Part shown: positions 26,021-35,586 of the stretch, piece after piece | Numbering within the stretch: position 1 is the first letter of the stretch | Layout of the letters: every line of letters begins with the position of its first letter | DNA from: Vibrio sinaloensis | Lineage (GTDB): Bacteria; Pseudomonadota; Gammaproteobacteria; Enterobacterales; Vibrionaceae | Direction: 5' to 3' | Length of the DNA: 64,000 bases | Assembly: GCF_000808535.1 (NCBI RefSeq) | Contig: NZ_JWLV01000001.1 | Location: 496,001-560,000 of the forward strand | Position numbers and translations under genes: made by a program | Notes under the pieces: model-generated | What the model was told of the DNA's origin: nothing | The model's input: only the letters and a program-made list of their open reading frames with translations | The model's database searches: none

Positions 26021-27955
26021 TCATAACTCTTCTGGCATGACGAGCTGATTTCGCCCACGTTCCTTCGCTTGATACAAACATTCATCTGCAATGGAAAATG
26101 CGCGTTTAGAGACTCTCAACCCCTCTAGCGTATAGGGTTCGCTGGCACCAATAGAAATTGTGACCTCGAGTTGATGATCGCCAACCACGATAGGTTTCTT
26201 GTTCACCGCGGCAATAAGACTTTGGGCACGTTCGCAGTAATCGGCGCCATCACTAACCGCAAGTAAAAACTCTTCACCGCCCCAGCGGACGATGACCTCA
26301 TGGTCTTGCAACTCACTTTTTATCCGAGCCGCTACTTCTTTCAGCACACCGTCACCCACTTCATGGCCAAAGTTATCGTTGATCAGTTTGAATCGATCGA
26401 TATCGACCAATGTCACTCGGTAGATGGCTTTAGGATCAAGCACCACAGGCGTCTCTAACTCGCGTTGATAAAAACGACGGTTTCCGACTGCGGTCAGAGG
26501 ATCGTTGAATGAGAGATCGTGCAAATACTGATTGCGTTTGCGTTCAGCGACCCAACGAGCCACAAGCCAAACCGCGACCAGCAACGCAAAACCCAACCAA
26601 ATATAGAGAAGCCGAACCCGTTGCTCCGTCAAACCTTGCTCAAACTCTTTGAGCTCATTTTGCAAATCCAGCAAATCACGTTCACGCTCTAACTCTTGAA
26701 TTTCAAAAGCGGTCCCTAAGTTCTGAATCTCACTTAAAATCTGGTTGCGCTCTTTCTCATGATAGGTTTGATAGACTTGTAGCGCTTGCTCATGCTCGCC
26801 CTGTTTCTCAAGGATATTCGCCTTTAACAAATGACTACGAATCAACCAACGCTTATGGTTAATCTCTGTAAACGACGCAATACTTGTCTCAATGGCCTCG
26901 CGAGCTTCGTTCAATCTGCCGAGATCTTTCAGCGCCATTGCGTGCTCCATTTGGCAAATTCCAAGCTGCCTTGGGTACTTATCAATCGCTTCAGCATTCA
27001 TACACGCAATCGCCACTCCAAGGGCTTTGTCTGGCTGCCCTTCCAACAGTAGCAATCTCGTTTCAGACTTTAAGCGAATAATTCGGTATAAAGCGGGAGT
27101 GTGCTCATCAATATAACGAATTCCTTTTGCAAACGCCTCGCGTGACTCATTTACCTTGCCCAATTTGTTGTAGACAAAAGATTGGTTCATCAGAACGATA
27201 AACTTTGTTTCAGGTTCAATAGACTCAAGTGTTTCGCCCAATATCTCTGCTCGAACTAGGTATTCGATTGCACGCTCCCATTGCTCTGAGTGAACGTACA
27301 ACAGCCCAAGGTTGTTATTAAAACGAACGTTGTACTCGCTCTCGGGGTATTTTCTACCGACCTCTACACCTTTAATGAAGTATTTTTGCGACAACTTGAG
27401 TTGATTGTCGGAGTTATACAGTGCACCCGCGGTGTTATACGCTTCCAGTAATAAAAAATCCGCTCGGATATGTTCTACAAACTTGATGGCATCCATGATT
27501 TTTGTGATGCCTTCAGGGTAGGAGCCACGACGAAAATCCTTGTAAGCACTTTCAATATCGAGCTTTGCCAGCAGCCAACTTAATCGATGTACTTTAGCAA
27601 TCTTGTTCAGTTCACTATCGATCGAATCGAGAGCACTCGGCTCGTTTTTCGCCGCTAGCCGACGGACCCACAGTGAAAAGATTTGTTCGATGACTTCTGG
27701 TGGGCGCGTTAAACCCGCTCGCCACTGCTCTAGGCGAACAAGCGCTTCTTCCGGTGAACGAGCCGCCAACTGATGAATGGCGAGCAATGGGTGCTGAGCA
27801 TCAATCGCTAACAGTTGCTTTTCTGGAGCCAATACCGGTGTCGTTGCTTCAGTCGTAGAGAGTTTCTGAGGGCGAAACAGAAACGTCTCAAGTGTCACTA
27901 CAGTGAGTAATGACAGTGACATCAAAAGTAACGCAGTGGTTGCTTTTTTGAACAT
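26021..27955 (-). CDS. TPR-sensor diguanylate cyclase
   Basis: A 644-residue membrane protein. An N-terminal helix (about residues 7-25) is followed by a long periplasmic helical region of TPR-type repeats (about 90-400, for example YPESEYNVRFNNNLGLLYVHS), then a coiled coil, a second membrane helix (LLYIWLGFALLVAVWLVARW) and a C-terminal GGDEF domain with SFNDPLTAVGNRRFY and GGEEF at 559-563. The inhibitory RxxD site is absent, since QDHE occupies that position, so feedback control by cyclic di-GMP is probably lost. GGEEF is an active-site variant, so it should make cyclic di-GMP in response to a periplasmic interaction. It is transcribed alone. Confidence 0.92.
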   Translation of the reverse strand: MFKKATTALLLMSLSLLTVVTLETFLFRPQKLSTTEATTPVLAPEKQLLAIDAQHPLLAIHQLAARSPEEALVRLEQWRAGLTRPPEVIEQIFSLWVRRLAAKNEPSALDSIDSELNKIAKVHRLSWLLAKLDIESAYKDFRRGSYPEGITKIMDAIKFVEHIRADFLLLEAYNTAGALYNSDNQLKLSQKYFIKGVEVGRKYPESEYNVRFNNNLGLLYVHSEQWERAIEYLVRAEILGETLESIEPETKFIVLMNQSFVYNKLGKVNESREAFAKGIRYIDEHTPALYRIIRLKSETRLLLLEGQPDKALGVAIACMNAEAIDKYPRQLGICQMEHAMALKDLGRLNEAREAIETSIASFTEINHKRWLIRSHLLKANILEKQGEHEQALQVYQTYHEKERNQILSEIQNLGTAFEIQELERERDLLDLQNELKEFEQGLTEQRVRLLYIWLGFALLVAVWLVARWVAERKRNQYLHDLSFNDPLTAVGNRRFYQRELETPVVLDPKAIYRVTLVDIDRFKLINDNFGHEVGDGVLKEVAARIKSELQDHEVIVRWGGEEFLLAVSDGADYCERAQSLIAAVNKKPIVVGDHQLEVTISIGASEPYTLEGLRVSKRAFSIADECLYQAKERGRNQLVMPEEL

Positions 27956-28068
27956 GGGTTTAAACGGGGCTCCAAGAGGCTAAGTGTGTGCGATAGAAAT
28001 TATACAGAAATTGAATCATTTTCATAAATCTTAGCGTCAAAAACGGCTGGATTCGTAAATGCTGACTG

Positions 28069-28683
28069 TCAAGGAGCAGGTTTGTCGGCTTTTTGAATGA
28101 TTAGGAAAGTATGTTGTTCAGGATACTGATCAAACTCCAGATGGCGGATGGCACATCCTAACTCCATAAATAGACGCAAAAAGCCGTCCGTGCCTAGGGT
28201 TGAATAGTACATCTTTGGCCCCATGACGTTATTGTCATGCTCGCCCGCCTCTTGCGTGCCACCAAAAGAAAACAGAAGGACACCGCCTGGATTTAAGGCA
28301 TTGACGAGTTTTGTCATTACATAGCGTTGCGATGACAACGGAATGTGCCAAAGACTGTCCCATGCCGAGATAAAATCATACGTCTTTGTAAACTCGAATT
28401 GACAGATGTCGGCGTGGTGAAATTGAACAGCAGGATACTTGTTCTGAGAGAGTCGGATCATTTCGCTGGAAATATCGAGACCTTCAGGGGTAAGCCCTGA
28501 CGCTTGCATAAGCTCTATAATGCGACCTGTGCATCCGCAGCCAACATCCAGCCCAGTGCTAGAGTGAGAAAGAAAAGTGAGTGCTTTTTTATGAGCGTCG
28601 ATACCATTGGAGAGATCAAAGGAATCACTCTGCCATCGATGTGTAATTTGATCGTACGCCAATCCAACTTCGCTAGGTTTCAC
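28069..28683 (-). CDS. SAM-dependent class I methyltransferase
   Basis: A 204-residue cytoplasmic protein of the Methyltransf_11/25 type. Motif I is GLDVGCGCTGRIIELM (about 45-60), followed by the acidic residue in PEGLDISSEMI, FHHADICQFEF, and post-motif DFISAWDSLWHIP with NPGGVLLFSF. Substrate is unknown. It is not in an obvious operon: its nearest neighbours on the same strand are a cyclase gene downstream and the RidA fusion upstream, each separated by more than 100 bases. Confidence 0.88.
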   Translation of the reverse strand: MKPSEVGLAYDQITHRWQSDSFDLSNGIDAHKKALTFLSHSSTGLDVGCGCTGRIIELMQASGLTPEGLDISSEMIRLSQNKYPAVQFHHADICQFEFTKTYDFISAWDSLWHIPLSSQRYVMTKLVNALNPGGVLLFSFGGTQEAGEHDNNVMGPKMYYSTLGTDGFLRLFMELGCAIRHLEFDQYPEQHTFLIIQKADKPAP

Positions 28684-28769
28684 TGCACTTATTTCCGTCT
28701 AATGTATTAACGTTACAAAATAAACAGATAGGAAACCAATTGCAACCATTGAATTACAAATACAAAACA

Positions 28770-28801
28770 AAAGTGCACTCTATATAAATAGAATGCACTT
28801 T
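28770..28801 (-). terminator. Terminator of the RidA-fusion gene
   Basis: On the minus strand a 13-bp stem AAAGTGCATTCTA / TAGAGTGCACTTT (one G-U pair) with a 6-base loop, followed by TGTTTTG. It lies 16 bases after the stop codon. Confidence 0.8.
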
Positions 28802-28816
28802 AATAAAACCTAATTT

Positions 28817-30082
28817 TTATTTAGAAGGCGGTGTACCTTCCGCGTTGGAAATAATAGCATCAATTTGAACTTTTGCGTCCATTGCTATTTCTTTCACGCC
28901 AATAACGGTTCTTGCTGGGAGCTCTTTTTCAAAGAATGAAGGATAAACTTCATTAATTAAATCAATATCAGCCATATCACGAAGTTGAATATTGACTTTG
29001 ACGACGTCATCCATCACATGACCAATGCTTTCCACAATAGATTGGATGTGTGTTAGACACTGCTTCGCTTGCTCTTTTGCATCACCCGATACCAAAGACT
29101 GAGTGTTCAAATCAATTGGCAACTGGGCAGCGATATGGTTGTAGTGAGAAAACGCAACAGTTTGAGTGTACAACTCGTTAAGAGGTGCCGCATCTGTGTT
29201 ACGTGCGCGAATCACAATGCCATGACGATCTTCAACTTCTTGAGGAGGCGTGCCGTCACCATGAGAAATCACCACATCAATTTGGACGCGAGCATCTAAT
29301 GGTAACGCTTCTACAGAGACGACTGAGCGTGCTGGTACATATGCCACAGCGCGAGCAATCGCCGAGTCTGGGAAGAACGTAGAGTACACTTCATTCACAG
29401 CATCAAGATCATTTAGGTCAGTTAGATAGATGGTCGCTTTGACAATATCGTCAAACGGGACGTCGATGCTTTCTAAAATCGCTTTCACGTTCGCCAAGCA
29501 TTGTGCGGCTTGCTCTTTAACACCACCTTCAACAAGCGCGCCAGTCGCAGGGTCAACAGGCAACTGTGCAGAAATGTTGTTGTAGTGCGAGAAAGCAACG
29601 GTGTGTGTAGAAAGCTCATGAGCTGGCGCACGTTCGGTGTTTCTTGCCAATTTGATCAATTCACATGGATCTTGCGGGTAAGTCCCTTCGCCATTTGAAA
29701 TGAGTGCATCCATCTGAACCAGCGCATCCGCATCGGGTAGCGCAGCAACAGCGACCACCGTTCTAGTCGGGAAGTATTCGTGGAAGAAACTACGGTACGC
29801 CTCATCGACCGCCTCAACGTCTGCGATGTTTTTCACAAAGACGTTAATTTTGACCACATCTTCCATGACGTGACTAATGCTCTCAACAATCGCTTTAATA
29901 TTAACTAAACATTGGTGAGCCTGCTCTTTCACGCCACCAACGACGATTTCCCCCGTCGCTGCATCAATCGGAAGCTGCGCAGAAATATTATTGTAGTGCG
30001 AAAAAGCGACAGATTGCGTTGAATATTCGCTAATAGGTGCATTATCTGTATTTCTCGATAATTTGATGATCACGTCACTCAT
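28817..30082 (-). CDS. Three tandem RidA (YjgF/UK114) domains in one chain
   Basis: A 421-residue protein of three consecutive RidA domains, about residues 4-135, 141-278 and 288-419. Each starts with a variant of AFSHYNNISAQLPID and ends with the signature holding the ligand-binding arginine: PTRTVVAVAALP (Arg107), PARSVVSVEALP (Arg252) and PARTVIGVKEIA (Arg391). Ordinary RidA is a single domain of about 128 residues that forms a homotrimer with active sites between subunits, so this looks like a covalent trimer. RidA hydrolyses reactive enamine/imine intermediates from PLP enzymes. All three domains keep the arginine, but the usual IEIEAI end is VQIDxxI, so the carboxylate is Asp. No PLP-enzyme gene is adjacent. 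Confidence 0.9.
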   Translation of the reverse strand: MSDVIIKLSRNTDNAPISEYSTQSVAFSHYNNISAQLPIDAATGEIVVGGVKEQAHQCLVNIKAIVESISHVMEDVVKINVFVKNIADVEAVDEAYRSFFHEYFPTRTVVAVAALPDADALVQMDALISNGEGTYPQDPCELIKLARNTERAPAHELSTHTVAFSHYNNISAQLPVDPATGALVEGGVKEQAAQCLANVKAILESIDVPFDDIVKATIYLTDLNDLDAVNEVYSTFFPDSAIARAVAYVPARSVVSVEALPLDARVQIDVVISHGDGTPPQEVEDRHGIVIRARNTDAAPLNELYTQTVAFSHYNHIAAQLPIDLNTQSLVSGDAKEQAKQCLTHIQSIVESIGHVMDDVVKVNIQLRDMADIDLINEVYPSFFEKELPARTVIGVKEIAMDAKVQIDAIISNAEGTPPSK

Positions 30083-30525
30083 TTAAGGTTTATCCTTATA
30101 TTATTTTAAGCAATTAAAATCACTTATGTAGGTGTTATTGGTTATAATCAGAAAGTGAGAAAATACTAAGTTAAATATAAAATGCTAAATGTGACTAGAA
30201 TCAAAAACCATTTCCACTAGCATGTAATATAAGGGTTGGATATTTAATCATTCGAGACTAATTATCCGAATAACGACCACTCTTTCGTATCACACCAAGA
30301 TTTAAATAAGGAATTTATTGCAAATTAATGAGTAATTTCCCAATTTAGAAAAAGACCAAGTTCGCGTATTTTGATCAACTCTGTTAGCGCCTTCACAATA
30401 ACGTCTATAAAATTGATCACCAGCAAAGACCCAACCGCGGTTTAACCCTTGATTACTGCATAAATACTCCGAGGCACAACTATCAATACCTCTGAACGGT
30501 AGACTCTGCTAAACTCCGCCCATTA
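30083..30525. other. Divergent intergenic region without a gene
   Basis: About 440 bases between the divergent RidA-fusion and VF530 genes. It is AT-rich on the RidA side and presumably holds both promoters. I see no convincing small reading frame, hairpin or RNA motif. Confidence 0.4.
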
Positions 30526-30957
30526 ATGAGTAAGGCGCCCAAAATGATGACTGACGAAGAGCGAATCGAACTGCAACGAAACAACCCTCTGCATGGGTTA
30601 AAACTTGAAACAATGTTGCAAGAGTTAGTGGATTTTTATGGCTGGGACATTCTAGATACAGCAATGCGCTTCAACTGCTTTAACACAAAGCCTTCCATTG
30701 CAAGCAGCGTAAAGTATTTGAAGAAAACCGATTGGGCGAGAGAAAAGTTAGAAAACTTCTACCTCTACCGTTTTAAACGCATGCCACGCGCAAGTGCGGA
30801 GGAATACAACTTACCGCCGAGAGCGCGTACATTTCCTCATGGCCTTGAACCTAAGGAGCCAATGCACCTTACGGTAGACTCCATTTTGAAGTCGCAAGCC
30901 AAAGCGGCGTCAGCATTTAAAAAACGCTCACCTCGTGGACGCCCACCACGTCGATAA
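30526..30957 (+). CDS. VF530-family DNA-binding protein
   Basis: A 143-residue protein whose residues 19-85 match the VF530 family (DUF2132, PF09905): NNPLHGLKLETMLQELV, then YGWDILDTAMRFNCF, SIASSVKYLKKTDWAREKLE and NFYLYRFK. These small proteins have a SAP-like fold and are thought to bind double-stranded DNA. A C-terminal extension of about 55 residues is basic and ends KKRSPRGRPPRR, which would help nucleic-acid binding. The start could also be the ATG at 30544, which has AAGG upstream; the choice changes only six residues. It is divergent from the RidA fusion and convergent with the helicase gene. Confidence 0.88.
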   Translation: MSKAPKMMTDEERIELQRNNPLHGLKLETMLQELVDFYGWDILDTAMRFNCFNTKPSIASSVKYLKKTDWAREKLENFYLYRFKRMPRASAEEYNLPPRARTFPHGLEPKEPMHLTVDSILKSQAKAASAFKKRSPRGRPPRR

Positions 30958-30965
30958 TGCGCTAC

Positions 30966-31005
30966 AAAAAAGCGCCTTACTTGTGCATCAAGCAAGGCGC
31001 TTTTT
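30966..31005. terminator. Bidirectional terminator
   Basis: Stem AAAAAGCGCCTT / AAGGCGCTTTTT with a 15-base loop, flanked by an A-run and a T-run. It lies after the VF530 gene and before the convergent helicase gene. Confidence 0.85.
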
Positions 31006-31047
31006 CTGTTTAGGGAGCAATCACCAATTCGGCTCACCTCCCTAACA

Positions 31048-32301
31048 CTATTCAGTGCGCTTTTTCTTCTTCTTTTTGCCTGTGCCTTCAGGCTTAGCAC
31101 GCGGCTTCATAGGCAGGAAGTAAGCTTCACTTTGATCGTCTTCGACCTCAAACCCTTCAACCTGCTCGCGCTCAAGCTGAAACTTATTCTTCTTTTCGAT
31201 CACTTTGAAATGATGGTAATCATCATAATCAATCAAAGACAAACCAAGACCAACTTCACCCGCACGACCACTTCGCCCAATTCGATGCATATAGTCAGCA
31301 GGGCTGCGCGGAAGATCAAAGTTAATCACCACGGGTAACTTCTCGATGTCGAGGCCGCGCGCTGCAATATCTGTCGCAATCAGCACTTGAATCTCACCCG
31401 ACTTAAAGCCATCAAGAACACGAGTACGAGCACCTTGCCCTTTGTCGCCGTGGAACACTTCCGCGGTGATACCACGTTTTGACAGTTTTTGAGCCAAGTG
31501 ATTACAAGCGTTCTTCGCATTCACAAAAATCAAAGTCTGTCGCCATTGATGCTTTTTGATTAGATGCACCAATACCGCCGTCTTCTCACCTTTGTTCACA
31601 CTGAATACGCGCTGTACCAAGGTACTTGATTCTGCACTTTGCAGCTGAACTTCAACAGGATCACTCAACAAGTGTTGAGCCAAGGTGGTCACCTTTTCAG
31701 GGAAGGTCGCGGAAAATAGCAGTGTTTGCTTCTTCTCAGGAAGCAGCGCAAGAATCTTGTTAAGCTCATCAGTAAACCCAAGGCTCAACATACGATCAGC
31801 TTCATCGAGGACAAGCGTTTTCACTTGGTCCAACTTGATAGCATTACTCGAAACCAAATCAAGCAATCGACCTGGCGTGGCGACGATGATGTCACTCCCA
31901 CCACGAAGGGCCAACATTTGAGGATTCACCGACACACCGCCAAATACAGCCACCGTTTTTACCTTATCTCGAAGGTGGTACGAGTAAGATTTCACGTTGT
32001 ACGCAACCTGTGATGCTAGCTCACGAGTTGGGACAAGAACAAGGTGTGAAACGAAGTTACCGCGAGAACGGTTTGAATCACCTTGCTTGAGAATCTTTTG
32101 TAGGATAGGCAACGAAAACGCAGCAGTTTTACCAGAACCGGTATTGGCGCCACCAACAAAATCCTTGCCCTCAAGTACGTGAGGAATGGCGTAAGATTGA
32201 ATTGGGGTTGGCTGACGATACTCCAACGCCTCAAGTCGTTCGACTAAGGTTGGAATCAGGCCGAGGTCGGCAAAGGTCGCTTGCTGTGTTTGATCTGTCA
32301 T
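31048..32301 (-). CDS. DEAD-box RNA helicase, RhlE-like
   Basis: A 417-residue ATP-dependent RNA helicase. Motifs in order are the Q motif (RQPTPIQ), motif I GANTGSGKT, Ia PTRELASQ, GG, Ib TPGRLLDL, II VLDEADRML, III FSATFP, IV LIFVNAK, V ATDIAARGLDIE and VI HRIGRSGRAG. A short basic tail (GKKKKKKRTE) replaces the longer extensions of other members. Such enzymes remodel structured RNA in ribosome assembly or RNA decay, often in the cold. It is a single-gene unit. The RhlE assignment rests on general motif spelling; other DEAD subgroups are possible. Confidence 0.93.
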   Translation of the reverse strand: MTDQTQQATFADLGLIPTLVERLEALEYRQPTPIQSYAIPHVLEGKDFVGGANTGSGKTAAFSLPILQKILKQGDSNRSRGNFVSHLVLVPTRELASQVAYNVKSYSYHLRDKVKTVAVFGGVSVNPQMLALRGGSDIIVATPGRLLDLVSSNAIKLDQVKTLVLDEADRMLSLGFTDELNKILALLPEKKQTLLFSATFPEKVTTLAQHLLSDPVEVQLQSAESSTLVQRVFSVNKGEKTAVLVHLIKKHQWRQTLIFVNAKNACNHLAQKLSKRGITAEVFHGDKGQGARTRVLDGFKSGEIQVLIATDIAARGLDIEKLPVVINFDLPRSPADYMHRIGRSGRAGEVGLGLSLIDYDDYHHFKVIEKKNKFQLEREQVEGFEVEDDQSEAYFLPMKPRAKPEGTGKKKKKKRTE

Positions 32302-32443
32302 TACGATAAGTGGCTCAGTGCTAGGTAAAGGGCGTGTATATTATGCTATTTAGCCCAAGGATGTTAGCGATAATGTGACTGGCCTCCATTTCAAGATTTT
32401 CTTGGCGCTCTATCACCGTTCAATGCGGACTTAAACTAGAGCA

Positions 32444-32467
32444 AGAGGCTGCAATTACGCAGCCTCT
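32444..32467 (-). terminator. Hairpin after the VIT/vWA gene
   Basis: Perfect 9-bp stem AGAGGCTGC / GCAGCCTCT with a 6-base loop, 23 bases after the stop of the minus-strand VIT/vWA gene. The T-run on that side is weak (TTGCTCT). The better T-run (CGTTTTTT) is on the plus strand, where no gene ends. Probably a terminator, but with ambiguous direction. Confidence 0.6.
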
Positions 32468-32489
32468 ATCCGTTTTTTAACTGTAGTTA

Positions 32490-34580
32490 TTAGCGCGCCT
32501 TTCTAGCGAGCACCCCTCTGCCGGCCACCAGCAATATCATGCTCAGCAATACAGCGAGGTTCATACTGCCACCACCGCCGCCACTGCCACCGCCGGAGTA
32601 ACTGGGTGTCGGTTGATTAAATGTCGGCTGATTCTTGTCAGCGCGGGTTGGTTTCACTGGATTGTTCTTTTTAACCTCACGAGCACTTTGTTCTTTCAGT
32701 ACTCTCGCTTGGTTTTTGCGCTCCATACCCAGTTGCTGGAACATCTCTTCTTCTACCACTAGCAGCGATGTGTAATCTGTTAGCAGTCCATATTCCAAGG
32801 CAATATCTTCAATTGCCTGCTCTTTGTCGCGATCTTTTTGCTCCAAATAGTCCATTTGCTCCTGTAGGTCACGAATCGCTGAAAGCGCCCACATTCTTTC
32901 AAGTTCAGGATGTTCAAGTGCAGTTTCCGGCAGCATCACTTTAGTACGGTACTCGCGCGATTCCCCACCAATATCCATAGTCAACTTGATGTCGGCTTCT
33001 CCGCCTTGGAAGTAGTGGCCAAACACCGTCAATTGTTCACCACGGTATAGACTGCTGATCTGCTCCGGCGTCAGGTCTTTAATTTTTACGCCATCGATAT
33101 CAAGCTGGATGTTTCGGTATGCTTGATGTGTCAGTTTGCTGGTCATGCTCATCAGGTGACCTATAATATCGTCCGCGTTAGATACGGAGGTCGCAACACC
33201 GTTCGACAACTTGGTCATTGGCACGAGGAGTGGCGTGTTAGCACTGTTACCCATGATGAAAGTAAACAGTCGCACATCGTGTTTTTCCATCAATTCAAAG
33301 AAACGGCGTTTTTCGGTTACCCCCACGTTTGCGACACCATCGGTCACTAAGACAATGCCAGTCGGACGATCATCATCGAGTTTACGAATCGCAGCAGCCA
33401 TTCCTTCGTAAAGGTTGGTACCATTACTCGGCTCCACCTGCTCGACAGATTGCAGCGCTTTGCTGATATTGGACTGATTGACCGCTACAAATCCACCCGT
33501 TAAGTCATAAGTATTACTGTCGAACATCACAACGCGGAATCTGTCTTCAGAAGGCAACTTACCCAAACCTTGGCGCACGCCTTCCACAAGCGTCGAGTAC
33601 TTGCCAGACATGGAACCTGACTTATCCAGCACGAACACCCAGTCGCGTCCTTGTGTTACGCGAGTCAGATCATCACCAGGAGTAAAAGTCAGTTTGACCG
33701 TGCCGCGCTTAGATGACTCTGGGTCACGATGCGCCACCATATCCACTCGCCCCGGCAAGCCATCTTGCAATCGCCAGTAGAAAACGACGTCCTGATCGAG
33801 TCTCATTGAAGCCTGAGCGATTTGCATAGACTCACCCTCTTGCACAGCATCGGCGATGTGGTTGCTGATGTTTGCCTTCCACGTGGTGTGCTCGCCATCC
33901 GCTTGCTGAGAGATCACTGCCGCAGGGTGCGCTGGCAGCCTGACATCATCCACCGGATAAGCGGAGCGTAATGTCACGTTGAATGAAAAATCTTGCTCAA
34001 CTTTGTCGTTTCGGGTCCAAAAGCTGTTTTTGGCGACATCCACTCCGCCCTCTTCTAGTGGGTAGACATAACGTCCGATACCATGGTCCAACAAAGCATC
34101 TTGCATATAGACGAGTTTTACCTTCACGCTCTGTTGCGGCTGCACTGGATACACTCGAATATCAAAGGTTTTGTATTCGTCTTTTTCAGTCAGTGCTGTG
34201 GCGTTGCCTTGCGCTTTTTGGTCGTCGTAAATCTTACGGGCTTTTTCTTTAGGGACCGCCTCGGCAATGACTGGTGAGCCATTGATCCAATAAATAAACT
34301 CGCCCACAACGGCGTTTTGCGGAACAGGGAATGAGTACAAGGCTTCCAGTTCAGAGTCATTGGGATTAAAGAAGGTTTGTTCAATCGATGTGGTTGCGTA
34401 TCCATCCTGAATTGCGACATCAACATGATGGGATTCGATCTGAAGATCTTTATATTGGCTGCCAACGGGCTTGAGTAATCCCGCGGCTAGCGCTTTTGAT
34501 GAAAACGTAGCGATAAGTACAGCGATAAACAAAACGCTCCAGATGGCGGTTTGTGAAATCATTTTCAGTCGGTTCAACAT
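32490..34580 (-). CDS. VIT and vWA domain surface protein with GlyGly-CTERM tail
   Basis: A 696-residue exported protein: signal peptide or anchor (about 12-33), VIT domain (about 40-165), then a von Willebrand A domain (about 312-490) with metal-ion site DKSGSMSG (Asp319, Ser321, Ser323). VIT-vWA proteins of marine proteobacteria are often marked for C-terminal sorting. Here the end is a Ser/Gly run (GGGSGGGGGS), a hydrophobic helix (MNLAVLLSMILLVAG) and basic residues (RGVLARKAR), the GlyGly-CTERM pattern processed by rhombosortase. GGAGG five bases before the ATG supports the start. The preceding gene (XRE regulator, 120 bases upstream) is in the same direction. Likely a cell-surface adhesion or metal-dependent binding protein. 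Confidence 0.93.
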   Translation of the reverse strand: MLNRLKMISQTAIWSVLFIAVLIATFSSKALAAGLLKPVGSQYKDLQIESHHVDVAIQDGYATTSIEQTFFNPNDSELEALYSFPVPQNAVVGEFIYWINGSPVIAEAVPKEKARKIYDDQKAQGNATALTEKDEYKTFDIRVYPVQPQQSVKVKLVYMQDALLDHGIGRYVYPLEEGGVDVAKNSFWTRNDKVEQDFSFNVTLRSAYPVDDVRLPAHPAAVISQQADGEHTTWKANISNHIADAVQEGESMQIAQASMRLDQDVVFYWRLQDGLPGRVDMVAHRDPESSKRGTVKLTFTPGDDLTRVTQGRDWVFVLDKSGSMSGKYSTLVEGVRQGLGKLPSEDRFRVVMFDSNTYDLTGGFVAVNQSNISKALQSVEQVEPSNGTNLYEGMAAAIRKLDDDRPTGIVLVTDGVANVGVTEKRRFFELMEKHDVRLFTFIMGNSANTPLLVPMTKLSNGVATSVSNADDIIGHLMSMTSKLTHQAYRNIQLDIDGVKIKDLTPEQISSLYRGEQLTVFGHYFQGGEADIKLTMDIGGESREYRTKVMLPETALEHPELERMWALSAIRDLQEQMDYLEQKDRDKEQAIEDIALEYGLLTDYTSLLVVEEEMFQQLGMERKNQARVLKEQSAREVKKNNPVKPTRADKNQPTFNQPTPSYSGGGSGGGGGSMNLAVLLSMILLVAGRGVLARKAR

Positions 34581-34700
34581 GGTTGCCTCCGTTATCTTCT
34601 GTCATCAGAGAGTCTTTCTCTGGCTGTTCAGTAGGTTGCACGAAGGCAAGGCAGCAACAAAGCTCAGCGAGCAAAGTAGCAAATAGTATTACCACAGGTG

Positions 34701-35465
34701 TTATCCGATACGACTTTTCTCCGCGTCGTCTGTTATTTCGAACTCATCAAACAAGGGGAAGCTCCAGCGACGCATGGCAATCACCATAGAGGTGCCATGT
34801 CGCTGCTCCATAGCCAACTCGTTGTCGCTATTGCACGATTCATAAAACTCTTTCACTAATCGTTGAATCCGCTGTTGGAGCTTGTGATTGGTAGGTAACG
34901 ACATCAACCCTGTCGCCATCACCAGTTTTTCGTCATTTTTGGAAAAGTGCGTGTGAAAGAAGGTGTTTATGACCTGCTGCTGGAAGAACTGCTGAATAGG
35001 TCCCCCTGCAATCCATGAAAACGAGGAGGAAATCTTGAGTTTAATGCGATTACCCGGCATTAGCTCAATCACTTTGAGGCGATCAAGGTGCGCCAGTTTT
35101 TGAATCAACTGAGGCTCACTGAGGTTGTATTGAGTTAGGATTTGTTCAAAGCGATAACCATTGGTGATACAAACGGCGACCAGCAGTAGCGCCTTATCCG
35201 CCACTAACTGTTTTTCCTGCTCCCAAGTCAATGAAGAAAGGTTTTGACTCTCTTCTTCGGCAAGTTTAAACAGCGCTGTCATTTCCAGATCAATCAAACT
35301 GCACACCGCAGACAAACGCTCAAGGCTCATGCTGCCACCGTTAGAGAATAGGCGCTTCACCGAACCTTCACTCAAATCCAGCGCTTTGGCGACATCTTGG
35401 TAATTCACACCGTGCGATTTTAATTGCTTTTTCAGTGCCTGAATCACCTGCTCACACTCTGACAT
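34701..35465 (-). CDS. XRE-family regulator with long C-terminal domain
   Basis: A 254-residue protein with an N-terminal helix-turn-helix (about residues 5-65: LKSHGVNYQDVAKALDLSEGSVKRLF). The helical C-terminal region has no recognised ligand domain. AGGAGAGG precedes the ATG. It lies directly upstream of the VIT/vWA gene on the same strand and may control it or be cotranscribed with it. Proteins of this size and shape occur in many gamma-proteobacteria as helix_turn_helix transcriptional regulators of unknown target. Confidence 0.85.
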   Translation of the reverse strand: MSECEQVIQALKKQLKSHGVNYQDVAKALDLSEGSVKRLFSNGGSMSLERLSAVCSLIDLEMTALFKLAEEESQNLSSLTWEQEKQLVADKALLLVAVCITNGYRFEQILTQYNLSEPQLIQKLAHLDRLKVIELMPGNRIKLKISSSFSWIAGGPIQQFFQQQVINTFFHTHFSKNDEKLVMATGLMSLPTNHKLQQRIQRLVKEFYESCNSDNELAMEQRHGTSMVIAMRRWSFPLFDEFEITDDAEKSRIG

Positions 35466-35586
35466 CCACCTCTCCTTGATTAATCAACGGGCTCACAACC
35501 AACCTCTTGTGAATGTTGGCCATATGACACCTCACGGAGGTATTTTTCGCAGGTTTGATGTGATATTTCAACCGCTAATTTGGCGG

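Noticed and set aside
34450..34695. GTG-initiated frame between the XRE gene and the VIT/vWA gene
   Set aside because: It overlaps the strongly supported VIT/vWA start, lacks a ribosome binding site and its composition is not protein-like after the first 20 residues.
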